From SIG565 sp045656145 (GTDB lineage Bacteria > Bacillota > Clostridia > Oscillospirales > Acutalibacteraceae): a stretch of DNA of 32,358 nt. The stretch is taken from positions 1 through 32,358 of the forward strand of contig JAZOQP010000051.1 in assembly GCA_045656145.1 (NCBI GenBank). The letters are read 5' to 3'. A program made the position numbers and the translations under genes. The notes beneath the pieces are model-generated. The model did no database searches, had not been told where the DNA came from, and saw only the letters and a list, made by a program, of their open reading frames with translations. This document shows positions 15,801-22,899 of this stretch, in pieces; position 1 is the stretch's first letter, and every line of letters starts with the position of its first letter.

Positions 15801-16683
15801 TAACAACCACCCAAGTTCCATCCTTAAGCGGTTTTAATTGGCTTTTAAGTTCTGCATCGGCAAAAACCTTTGCATTAAAGGAATTGGTGCCATCCGAAAA
15901 AGCAAACTTAACAATTAACTTTTGCTGGCCCCTTTTTGTTGTGATTTCTCTTATATCAACGCCAAATACTTCTCCAAATGCCGAAATTTTCACTCTGCCC
16001 TCGGGAGTATCAGGCGGCACAATTTTCTCAAGCCTTTTTATATTTGTATCAATTCTTCTGCCATAAAAAAGTTTGGCACTGTTAAGATATATAGGCAGGC
16101 CATCTTCTGGAGGATTATTGTAAATTTCTTCATCCTCTTTGATTTCCGGTTTTGCCTCAACCTTTTTTCTCATAACAGGCTCAGGTTCAGGTAACGGCAT
16201 TTCAACCTCTTCGGTTTGACCCGAAAAAGAAATATTTAAGGTTTTTCCAAACATTACCGATACGGTTTCTTTGAAAAGGCGAACGAAATCCGATGACTCA
16301 ATAATCTCCAAACCGCCAAAGGATAAAACTATGTTAAGATTATTTTCAACAATTTCAAACTGTGCATTATCCAAATATCCGTTAAGAAGCGGATTTTTAA
16401 GCTTGATATATTCCGCTATATCTTTACAAATTTCGCCATTTAATAAATCGCTTGAATATTCGGCCGAAATATTTGCATTACTTAAAGTAAGGTTTTCCTT
16501 TAATAGTTCTTCGGCATATTTAATTGTTTTAATCTCTATATATGTATCCGACAAAATGTTAACCTCAATTTTTCTTGGCTTGTCCGACACATTGCAGGTT
16601 ATAACACTTGCTGTTTTGAATGCGCCTATTATATTTTGAGGTAATATATTGCCAAATATTTCATTAAATTTAGCCGAAGCCAT
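12874..16683 (-). CDS. polC: DNA polymerase III alpha subunit PolC lacking the inserted exonuclease domain
   Basis: PolC is the main replicative polymerase of Bacillota. The 1269-residue protein has an N-terminal domain, an OB fold (about 228-315), and a PHP domain that opens at 333 with ELHLHTNMS and has AITDHG at 365-370 and GSACEQGELY near 465-474. It then has a zinc module with two CPxC motifs near 732-758, the catalytic PDIDLNFSDEF (Asp788, Asp790) and a C-terminal clamp-binding tail QMSMF. Standard PolC is about 1430-1460 residues because a DEDDh 3'-5' exonuclease of about 170 residues is inserted in the PHP domain. Here IYGVEAYFADD (395-405) runs straight into YHGIILVKN (417-425), and no DVETTG-type motif is seen anywhere. 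The ATG has GGAGGA upstream. It is the last gene of the operon, 15 bases after ispG. Confidence 0.95.
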   Translation of the reverse strand: MASAKFNEIFGNILPQNIIGAFKTASVITCNVSDKPRKIEVNILSDTYIEIKTIKYAEELLKENLTLSNANISAEYSSDLLNGEICKDIAEYIKLKNPLLNGYLDNAQFEIVENNLNIVLSFGGLEIIESSDFVRLFKETVSVMFGKTLNISFSGQTEEVEMPLPEPEPVMRKKVEAKPEIKEDEEIYNNPPEDGLPIYLNSAKLFYGRRIDTNIKRLEKIVPPDTPEGRVKISAFGEVFGVDIREITTKRGQQKLIVKFAFSDGTNSFNAKVFADAELKSQLKPLKDGTWVVVNGDYVYDSWSKEFVVEVNSLASLKKYVPTDNYDGEKRVELHLHTNMSSKDAVASATDAINTAASYGHKALAITDHGVVQAYPEAAAAVKALRKAGKEFKVIYGVEAYFADDSEEKDLTKLPRYHGIILVKNLSGLKNLYKIVSSAHLDNFYKRPVSLKSVINANREGLILGSACEQGELYQAVIAGKSDEELLEIAKYYDYLEIQPLGNNEFMVRKSKEVLTDRKGNVKENPLAHVTSLEVIKDFNRKIVELGDKLGLPVVATGDVHFLRKEDDIIRKILMAGQGYDDFDNQAPLYLKTTTEMLDDFDYFGERAKEFVIDNPNKIADMIDDDIIPVPEGNYPPVIEGSDDDLRNICWDRAMNTYGFNGEIPEIVSKRLEKELNSIINNGFSIMYMSAQKLVAYSEQNGYLVGSRGSVGSSFAATMAGISEVNPLPPHYYCPKCKHTEFFDKGEVGSGFDLPEKNCPHCSTPYKRDGHNIPFETFLGFKGDKVPDIDLNFSDEFQSEVQKYTETLFGSENVFKAGTISTIAEKTAFGFAKAYAEKKNIVLSSAELNRLASKLESCKIKTTTGQHPAGMIIVPRDKEIYDFCPVQHPADDVNSDIITTHFDFHSIHDTILKLDELGHVVPTTYKYLEEYSGIPVSEVSMSDEKVYSLFVSTEALGVTPEQIDSKTGTFCLPEFGTKFVREMLSDCRPKNFSDLLQISGLSHGTDVYLGNAKDLIDEGICTISEVIGTRDNIMVYLIQQGMDESRAFKITETVRKGLVAKGKVSPEEWAKMEEDMRAVNVPEWYIKSCYKIKYMFPKAHAAAYVISALRIAWYKVYRPLEFYCAYFTARPEDVDVVTILKGKEAVKSYMQMVLAKGREASKKELDVYNNMLIFNEMLERGIEILPIDINKSHAVKFVPEDGKMRLPFGALSGVGERAAISLYEAAQSGDFISKEEFQAAAGVSKSIIADLDAIGALGDLPDTNQMSMF

Positions 16684-16698
16684 TATTCTTCCTCCACA

Positions 16699-17760
16699 TT
16701 ACATCTTTTCGATTTCTTTTAATAATTCCTGAAGTAAGTTTTCTTCCGAAATTTTTCTTTTGCTTCCGTCCTTTTTGAAGAGAACTCCGCAACCGTCGCC
16801 ACCTGCTATGCCGATATCAGCTTCCTTTGCTTCGCCGGGTCCGTTTACAACACAGCCCATAATAGCGACCGTTATATCCTTATCGATATTTTTTAATTCT
16901 TCCTCTGCCCTTTTAGCAAGACCGATTAAATCAATTTTTGTTCTGCCGCAGGTAGGGCAAGAAACAAATTTAACACCCGAATTTCTAAGGCCTATTCCCT
17001 TTAAGAGAGCCTTTGCGGCCTCGACCTCTTTTACAGGCTCATCGGTAAGAGAGATTCTGATGGTATCGCCAATATCTCTTAACAAAAGTCCTCCAAGCGC
17101 GGCAGAAGATTTTATAATGCCCATCTTCTCGGTTCCCGCTTCGGTAACCCCTATATGAAGCGGATAATTAGTAGCTTCAGCCGCCTTTAAATAGGCTTCA
17201 TAGGTTGTTTTAACCGATGAAGATTTAAGGGATAACACTATATCATCAAAATCGAAGCGGTTAAGAAGAGATATATGATATAATCCGCTTTCAACCATAG
17301 CTTCAGGGGTGGGTGCGCCATATTTCGCTAAAATTTCCTTTTCAAGAGAGCCCGAATTAACGCCAATTCTTATGGGAACTCCCGCTCCTTTGCAAGCTGA
17401 CGCTACCTTTTTAACATTTTCAAGGCTTCCTATATTGCCGGGATTTATGCGAACCTTATCCACTCCGGCTTTAACCGCCTCAAGCGCTAAGCGATAATCA
17501 AAATGAATGTCGGCTACAAGCGGGATATTAATTTGTTCTTTTATTTTATAAATAAGTTCTACCGCCGCCTTATCAGGCACCGATACCCTAACAATTTCGC
17601 AGCCTGCTTTTTCAAGTTCTACAGCCTGGCGAACGTTGTTCTCTATATCGGTATGCGGAGCATTAAGCATAGACTGAATAGCTATTGGAGAGCCACCACC
17701 AATGCTTATGTTGCCTATTTTAATTTTTTTGGTTTCTCTATTAGTTGTCAAATTTTTCAC
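16699..17760 (-). CDS. ispG: 4-hydroxy-3-methylbut-2-en-1-yl diphosphate synthase (MEP pathway)
   Basis: IspG reduces methylerythritol cyclodiphosphate to HMBPP with a 4Fe-4S cluster, the penultimate step of the MEP isoprenoid pathway. The 353-residue protein has the TIM-barrel half starting with the NISIGGGSPIAIQSM region and the iron-sulfur half with Cys268 and Cys271 (SCPTCGRT) and Cys303 followed by Glu310 (MGCVVNGPGEA). Its length is that of the two-domain bacterial form. It starts at GTG 17760, which overlaps the rseP TGA in a GTGA junction, so it relies on translational coupling. With dxr in the same operon it feeds UppS. Confidence 0.95.
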   Translation of the reverse strand: MKNLTTNRETKKIKIGNISIGGGSPIAIQSMLNAPHTDIENNVRQAVELEKAGCEIVRVSVPDKAAVELIYKIKEQINIPLVADIHFDYRLALEAVKAGVDKVRINPGNIGSLENVKKVASACKGAGVPIRIGVNSGSLEKEILAKYGAPTPEAMVESGLYHISLLNRFDFDDIVLSLKSSSVKTTYEAYLKAAEATNYPLHIGVTEAGTEKMGIIKSSAALGGLLLRDIGDTIRISLTDEPVKEVEAAKALLKGIGLRNSGVKFVSCPTCGRTKIDLIGLAKRAEEELKNIDKDITVAIMGCVVNGPGEAKEADIGIAGGDGCGVLFKKDGSKRKISEENLLQELLKEIEKM

Positions 17761-18818
17761 CCCGTTATTAGAGCTAAAATATCCTTAAATGTTATTAAAA
17801 TCATAAATGCAAAAAGTATTATAATTCCCACGGTATGAACAACCGCTTCATACTTTTGCGGAACACTTCTTTTAAAAATCATTTCAAAAAGAATAAACAT
17901 AATTCTTCCGCCATCAAGTGCGGGGAGCGGCAAAAGATTGAAGATACCTAAATTAATGGTTATTAAAGCCATTACAGGAATAATATTTAATATATTCTGC
18001 TTTGCCACCGAGCCTATTGCCGCAGTAACACCAACAGGACCCGAAATAGCGCTTATTCCAAACTTTCCGCCTATTAAATCAATAAGTGAAAACCAGATCA
18101 CTCTCACATAAGAGATGGTTTGCAAAACCGTTTGCTCGGCATATTCTAAAAAGCTTTTTTCTTTTCCGTAAACAAAGAAATCAACCGAAATGAAACTCAT
18201 TCCATCAATTTCTTCGGTTTTAAACTGAACATCAGGCAGATCTACCTTTTGACCATCTCGGCGAACGATTAAATCCACCTTGCCATCCTTAACACCTGTA
18301 AAGGCATAGCTTAAATCATAGGTTGTAAAAACTCTTCTTCCATCAACCGCTAGGATTTCATCATTAACCTTAAGTCCCGAATTTATACTAACGGCATTTT
18401 CGGAAAACTTTGCTATGGTTTTGGTTGAAAATCTTTCGCCCGGAATCAAGGAAATTCCTACCAAAATAACACCTAAAATTATATTAAATACAGCTCCCGC
18501 CGCAACAATTAAAAATCTGCGCCAAGGCTTTTTATTGCAAAAGGCTCTATCATTATCGCTTTCTTCATCCTCGCCTTCCATAGCGCAATAACCGCCAAGA
18601 GGAATAAGGTTTACAGAATAGAGCGTTTCGCCCTTTTGAAATTTAAAAAGCTTGGGTCCAAAGCCTATTGCAAACTCATTTACCTTTACACCATTTAGCT
18701 TAGCCAAAAGGAAATGGCCGAACTCATGAATGATAATGAGAATTAAAAAAAGCAATACTGCCACGGCATAAGGCCAAACATTATTTAAAAATGAAAGTAT
18801 AGCGGATATTTTAATCAC
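17757..18818 (-). CDS. rseP: Site-2 membrane metalloprotease RseP/RasP
   Basis: This intramembrane zinc protease cleaves anti-sigma factors and leftover signal peptides within the membrane. The 353-residue protein has the HEFGH zinc motif at residues 31-35 in the first membrane segment, one periplasmic-type PDZ domain (about 120-200, with GLKVNDEILAVDGR) and the second active-site motif LLPLPALDGGR in the third segment, followed by a last membrane segment. It starts at GTG 18818, overlapping the dxr TGA (GTGA), and there is no separate ribosome site. It ends in another GTGA overlap with ispG. A location between isoprenoid genes is normal in Clostridia. Confidence 0.95.
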   Translation of the reverse strand: MIKISAILSFLNNVWPYAVAVLLFLILIIIHEFGHFLLAKLNGVKVNEFAIGFGPKLFKFQKGETLYSVNLIPLGGYCAMEGEDEESDNDRAFCNKKPWRRFLIVAAGAVFNIILGVILVGISLIPGERFSTKTIAKFSENAVSINSGLKVNDEILAVDGRRVFTTYDLSYAFTGVKDGKVDLIVRRDGQKVDLPDVQFKTEEIDGMSFISVDFFVYGKEKSFLEYAEQTVLQTISYVRVIWFSLIDLIGGKFGISAISGPVGVTAAIGSVAKQNILNIIPVMALITINLGIFNLLPLPALDGGRIMFILFEMIFKRSVPQKYEAVVHTVGIIILFAFMILITFKDILALITG

Positions 18819-19957
18819 CTACAAATATTGTTTATTACTTTTTGTCTTGCCGCTTTATCTGCCGCAAAGACATCATCAACCGTGAAATCTTTAACCCTTG
18901 GTTGCGCACTCGTTGCATTTTCAACAAGTTCTGCAATCTCTAAGAATTTTATTTTGCCCTCTAAGAAAAGTCTAACCGCCTCTTCATTAGCACCATTTGC
19001 CGCGGTGGGTTTAAGACCACCATCTTTAATTGCATTAATGCAAATAGGCAAACAACGGAAGGTTTCCATATCAGGCTTTTCAAATGTTAGGCTTCCAATT
19101 TCGGTAAGACTGAGCGGCTTTTCGCAAAGGCCAAGTCTTTCGGGATAAGAAAGTGCATATTGAATGGGCAATTTCATATCCGGAACACCGAGCTGAGCTA
19201 TAACGGCGCCATCGGTAAGTTCAATTGCCGAATGAAGAATGCTTTGCCTATGCACCAACACCTCTATATCGCTCGGCTTTACATCAAACAAATGAACCGC
19301 CTCTATTACTTCGAGTCCCTTATTCATGAGGGTTGCAGAATCAATAGTGATTTTAGCGCCCATTGACCAATTCGGATGCTTTAGCGCCTGAGCCGCGGTT
19401 ACATTAACCAGTTCTTCGCGCTTTTTAGCATAAAAAGGTCCGCCTGAGGCTGTAAGAAGTATTTTCCTAACACTTCCCTCGGGCACGCCTTGAAGGGATT
19501 GGAATATTGCCGAATGCTCGCTATCAACAGGTAAAATTTTAACCTTGTTTTCTTTAAGCGCTTTTTTTACAATTTCGCCACCGGTTACAAGGGTTTCTTT
19601 ATTAGCAAGAGCGATATTTTTACCCGAATTTATTGCGGCTAAGGTGGGTCTTAATCCTGCGATTCCAACAATCGCATTTAAAACGGTATCTCCCCTGCCT
19701 GAAGCCACCTCACAAATACCCTCAATACCCGATAAAACTTCAATATCGGTATCGCCTAAAGATATTTTTAGTTCCTTTGCCGCTTTTTCATCACTGCAAG
19801 CAATTTTCAGTGGCTTTAAAAGTCTCGCTTGCTCTTCTAAGAGTTTAATATTTTTACCTGCCGTAAGGCCGGTTACTCGATAATTATTTTTAAGACAAAC
19901 TTCAATTGCCTGAGTTCCTATAGAGCCCGTTGAACCTAAAATTATCAGTTCTTTCAT
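18815..19957 (-). CDS. dxr: 1-deoxy-D-xylulose 5-phosphate reductoisomerase
   Basis: Dxr rearranges and reduces DXP to 2-C-methylerythritol 4-phosphate with NADPH, the first committed MEP-pathway step. The 380-residue protein has the dinucleotide fold GSTGSIG at 8-14, ALANKETLV, the metal- and substrate-binding LPVDSEHSA, the ASGGPF loop and the HPNWSMGAKITIDSATLMNKG signature. The length fits the family. GGTGA 7 bases before the ATG overlaps the cdsA stop. The gene ends in a GTGA overlap with rseP. Confidence 0.97.
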   Translation of the reverse strand: MKELIILGSTGSIGTQAIEVCLKNNYRVTGLTAGKNIKLLEEQARLLKPLKIACSDEKAAKELKISLGDTDIEVLSGIEGICEVASGRGDTVLNAIVGIAGLRPTLAAINSGKNIALANKETLVTGGEIVKKALKENKVKILPVDSEHSAIFQSLQGVPEGSVRKILLTASGGPFYAKKREELVNVTAAQALKHPNWSMGAKITIDSATLMNKGLEVIEAVHLFDVKPSDIEVLVHRQSILHSAIELTDGAVIAQLGVPDMKLPIQYALSYPERLGLCEKPLSLTEIGSLTFEKPDMETFRCLPICINAIKDGGLKPTAANGANEEAVRLFLEGKIKFLEIAELVENATSAQPRVKDFTVDDVFAADKAARQKVINNICR

Positions 19958-19962
19958 TTAAT

Positions 19963-20745
19963 TCACCAAATTATTAAATATAAAATCATATATACGGGGG
20001 CTATTAAAAGTATACTATCAAATCTATCCATTATTCCGCCATGACCGGGAATAATTTTGCCGTAATCCTTAATGCCAACCCTTCTTTTAACAACCGAAGC
20101 CGAAAGGTCGCCCATTATACCCGCAATGCAAAACAGAGGAGTGAGCGCCACCATTAACCACATATTCGGAAATGCAAAAAGCTTTGTTAAAAGAATAGAA
20201 ACAAGAATGCTCGCTGTGAGTCCGCCAACTGCACCTTCCACAGTTTTCTTAGGGCTTATTTTAGGGCAAAGCTTATGTTTTCCCATTGTTACGCCAACGA
20301 AATATGCGCCTGTATCACAAACAGAAGAAAAATTAAGAAGCAAAAGCAAATGCACAATTCCGCTTGTTAAAACAACAAATATGCTTCTAAAGCAAAAAGA
20401 AAGTATAACCGGAACTAATACCGCAAAAATCTTTCTTTTATAACTTAATTTCTCCAGAAAAACAAAAATAATAGAAATTATAGCATACAAAATCATTGGG
20501 ATAAAGATAAATTCGGCCGCATATTGATACACAAACTGTGCCGCTACAGAATAAATTACGGCGCTAATTATTAACACCTTATTTTTCACTATATTGGTAC
20601 CCTTAAGCATTTCATAAGATGCAGTTGCACTAATAACACTTAAAAACGCCACCAATATAAACGGTATTTCAAAATAAAGAGACGAAAAAATAATTGCCGA
20701 CACAATCGCCACCATTACTATGGCTGAAATTATTCTGGTTTTCAT
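19963..20745 (-). CDS. cdsA: Phosphatidate cytidylyltransferase
   Basis: CdsA makes CDP-diacylglycerol from phosphatidic acid and CTP in the membrane, the branch point of phospholipid synthesis. The 260-residue protein is almost entirely hydrophobic, with about seven or eight membrane segments. It carries the C-terminal family signature GIMGDLSASVVKRRVGIKDY followed by PGHGGIMDRFDS, and SPKKTVEGAVGG earlier. GGAGGGG lies 8 bases before the ATG and 4 bases separate it from uppS. Confidence 0.96.
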   Translation of the reverse strand: MKTRIISAIVMVAIVSAIIFSSLYFEIPFILVAFLSVISATASYEMLKGTNIVKNKVLIISAVIYSVAAQFVYQYAAEFIFIPMILYAIISIIFVFLEKLSYKRKIFAVLVPVILSFCFRSIFVVLTSGIVHLLLLLNFSSVCDTGAYFVGVTMGKHKLCPKISPKKTVEGAVGGLTASILVSILLTKLFAFPNMWLMVALTPLFCIAGIMGDLSASVVKRRVGIKDYGKIIPGHGGIMDRFDSILLIAPVYMILYLIIW

Positions 20746-20748
20746 AAA

Positions 20749-21456
20749 TTATACCCCTCCGAAACGACGGTTTCGTTTGTTAAACTCATCAATAGCCCTA
20801 TCTAAATCCTTTTCGCTGAAATCAGGCCATAAAACATCCGAAAACCAAAACTCGCTATAAGCCGCCTGCCAAATAAGGAAGTTAGAAAGTCTTAATTCCC
20901 CGCTAGGTCTGATGATAAGCTCGGGGTCCGGATAATCCTTGGTGTAAAGATGAGAGGATATTAACTCCTCGGTTATTTCTTCCGAGGCAATTCCCTTAGC
21001 GGTTATATCCTTTAAAGCATTCACAATTTCATCTCTGCCGCCATAATTAACCGCTATATGACAGGTAAGACCCGTTGCATTTTCGGAATCCTTTTCACTT
21101 GTTTCCATTAATTTCTTAATATCATCGGGGAGCGGAGTTCTATCGCCAATAAAGGAAAGTTTAATGTTTTCCTTTATGTAATTTTTCGAATCTTTAAGAT
21201 AATCTCTTAAAATGTTCATAATGCCCTCAACCTCTTCTTTGGGTCTGCGCCAATTTTCAGTTGAAAAAGCATAAACGGTTAAATGCTTAACCCCGATTTT
21301 ATTGCAATAACGGGCAATATCCTTGAATTTTTTGGAGCCTGCAGCATGGCCTGCATTTCTTGGCAATCCTCTTTTCTTTGCCCATCTTCCGTTACCATCC
21401 ATAATTATTGCTATATGGTTTGGCACGGCTCTTTCGGTTTGTTTCTTAAAAAACAT
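20749..21456 (-). CDS. uppS: Undecaprenyl (isoprenyl) diphosphate synthase
   Basis: UppS adds isopentenyl units in cis to make the C55 lipid carrier of wall synthesis. The 235-residue protein has IAIIMDGNGRWAKKRG at the start, the YAFSTENWRRP loop, NYGGRDEI, and LIIRPSGELRLSNFLIWQ with YSEFWF and WPDF at the end. In the RTSGE signature Thr is replaced by Pro. I place the start at ATG 21456 because AAAGGTG precedes it; the frame extends to a TTG at 21471 that lacks support. The upstream gap to frr holds a long hairpin. Confidence 0.95.
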   Translation of the reverse strand: MFFKKQTERAVPNHIAIIMDGNGRWAKKRGLPRNAGHAAGSKKFKDIARYCNKIGVKHLTVYAFSTENWRRPKEEVEGIMNILRDYLKDSKNYIKENIKLSFIGDRTPLPDDIKKLMETSEKDSENATGLTCHIAVNYGGRDEIVNALKDITAKGIASEEITEELISSHLYTKDYPDPELIIRPSGELRLSNFLIWQAAYSEFWFSDVLWPDFSEKDLDRAIDEFNKRNRRFGGV

Positions 21457-21474
21457 ATTAGCACCTTTCAAAAA

Positions 21475-21506
21475 GCCATCAGGTGTGCATCCCCACGCCT
21501 GATGGC
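21475..21506 (-). terminator. Intra-operon hairpin between frr and uppS
   Basis: GCCATCAGG and CCTGATGGC form a perfect 9-bp outer stem (arms 21506-21498 and 21483-21475), with an inner GTG/CAC pairing after a C/A mismatch. TTTTTG follows on the minus strand, so it looks like a weak intrinsic terminator or processing site rather than the operon end, because no promoter is visible before uppS. Confidence 0.6.
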
Positions 21507-21513
21507 AAATTAA

Positions 21514-22068
21514 CTAGATTTCTAAAATTTCTTTTTCTTTATCAGCCGCTAAATCATCGATTTCTTTGCAGAACTTATCGGTTAAGTTCTGAATTTTCTT
21601 TTCTGCGTTTGCCTGATCATCTTCTGTTATTTCAGAATTTTTCTTCATAGTCTTTAATTTTTCTAAAGCATCACGGCGAGAGTTACGAACTGCAACCTTG
21701 CTATCCTCTGCAGTTTTGCGAACCTCTTTTACTACCTCTTTTCTTCTCTCTTCAGTAAGAGGCGGGAAAACAAGGCGAATAATTCTGCCATCATTTTGAG
21801 GATTAATGCCGATATCCGACTGCTGAATTGCCTTTTCGATTTCCTTTAAGGTTGAAGCATCCCAAGGCTGAATTTGAAGCATTCTGGGTTCGGGCACCGA
21901 TACAGCAGCCATCTGCTGAATAGGTGTGGGTACACCATAATAATCAACAGTTATTCTATCAAGCACGGCAGGTGTTGCTCTTCCTAAGCGAACTGCCTTG
22001 TAATCGCGCTCTAAGGCGACGATGGTTTTTTCCATTTTTTCTTCTGTGTTATTAATTAAAGTGTTCAT
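21514..22068 (-). CDS. frr: Ribosome recycling factor
   Basis: RRF works with EF-G to split post-termination ribosomes. The 184-residue protein matches the family end to end: ERDYKAVRLGRATPAVLDRI, VDYYGVPTPIQQMAAVSVPEPRML, IQPWD, GINPQNDGRIIRLVFPPLTEERR and a C-terminal coiled-coil helix. GGGAGA lies before the ATG and 12 bases separate it from pyrH, its usual partner. Confidence 0.97.
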   Translation of the reverse strand: MNTLINNTEEKMEKTIVALERDYKAVRLGRATPAVLDRITVDYYGVPTPIQQMAAVSVPEPRMLQIQPWDASTLKEIEKAIQQSDIGINPQNDGRIIRLVFPPLTEERRKEVVKEVRKTAEDSKVAVRNSRRDALEKLKTMKKNSEITEDDQANAEKKIQNLTDKFCKEIDDLAADKEKEILEI

Positions 22069-22080
22069 AAATTTTCTCCC

Positions 22081-22785
22081 TTATTTAACAATTGTTCCGA
22101 TGGTTTCGCCCTTCATAGCCCTAACAATATTTTGCGGGTCGTTAAGATTGAATACCAAAATCGGAATTTCATTATCCATACAAAGTGAAGCAGCGGTGCT
22201 ATCCATAACGTGAAGTCCCTTATTAAGAACATCGATATAAGACAAAGTATCGAACTTCTTGGCATCAGGATTTTTCTTGGGATCGGAATCATAAACGCCA
22301 TCAACATTAGTTGCTTTGAAGATTATATCGGCGCCGATTTCAGCGGCTCTCAGCGCCGCACCGGTATCGGTTGAGAAGAAGGGGTTACCTGTTCCGCATC
22401 CGAAAACTACCACTCTGCCTTTTTCTAAATGGCGAACAGCACGGTTTCTGATATACGGCTCCGCAATAGCGCGCATCTCAATAGCGGTTTCAACTCTTGC
22501 CACCAATCCTACCTGCTCGAGTCCATCAGCAAGACCTAATGCATTAATAACGGTTGCAAGCATTCCCATATGGTCGGCTCTTGTTCTATCCATCTGACCG
22601 CTTGATCTACCGCGCCAGAAGTTACCGCCGCCTACAACAAGCGCTACCTGAACGCCCATATCCACACAATCCTTAATAGCTTCGCAAACGGTAAGCACCT
22701 TATCAAAATCGATGCCTGTTCCCTTTTCGCCCGCAAGGGCTTCACCTGAAAGTTTAATTAACACTCTTTTATATGTTGGTTGCAT
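22081..22785 (-). CDS. pyrH: Uridylate (UMP) kinase
   Basis: PyrH phosphorylates UMP to UDP and is a hexameric amino-acid-kinase-fold enzyme of the cytosol. The 234-residue protein has RVLIKLSGEALAG at the start, VALVVGGGNFWRG, DRTRADHMGMLATVINALG, the nucleotide-binding FSTDTGAALRAAEIGAD and KATNVDGVYDSDP. The ATG has AGGAT about 9 bases upstream and a short 26-base leader from a consensus promoter. It opens the eight-gene operon. Confidence 0.97.
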   Translation of the reverse strand: MQPTYKRVLIKLSGEALAGEKGTGIDFDKVLTVCEAIKDCVDMGVQVALVVGGGNFWRGRSSGQMDRTRADHMGMLATVINALGLADGLEQVGLVARVETAIEMRAIAEPYIRNRAVRHLEKGRVVVFGCGTGNPFFSTDTGAALRAAEIGADIIFKATNVDGVYDSDPKKNPDAKKFDTLSYIDVLNKGLHVMDSTAASLCMDNEIPILVFNLNDPQNIVRAMKGETIGTIVK

Positions 22786-22818
22786 TCTTTACACATCCTA
22801 ACTTATTTTATCTATTAT

Positions 22819-22847
22819 ATTATAATTTATAATATTATTAAAGTCAA
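22819..22847 (-). promoter_or_regulatory. Sigma-A promoter of the pyrH-frr-uppS-cdsA-dxr-rseP-ispG-polC operon
   Basis: On the minus strand TTGACT (22847-22842) and TATAAT (22824-22819) are 17 bases apart in an AT-rich setting, with the start codon about 26 bases beyond the predicted start point. Confidence 0.85.
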
Positions 22848-22862
22848 TTAGAAATAACTCAC

Positions 22863-22899
22863 AAAAAAAGAAAAATGCGGAAAATTTTTCCGCATTTTT
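22863..22899 (-). terminator. Intrinsic terminator of the ABC exporter gene
   Basis: AAAAATGCGGAAAA (22871-22884) pairs with TTTTCCGCATTTTT just beyond it, and CTTTTTTT follows on the minus strand. It touches the stop codon at 22900-22902. Confidence 0.9.
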
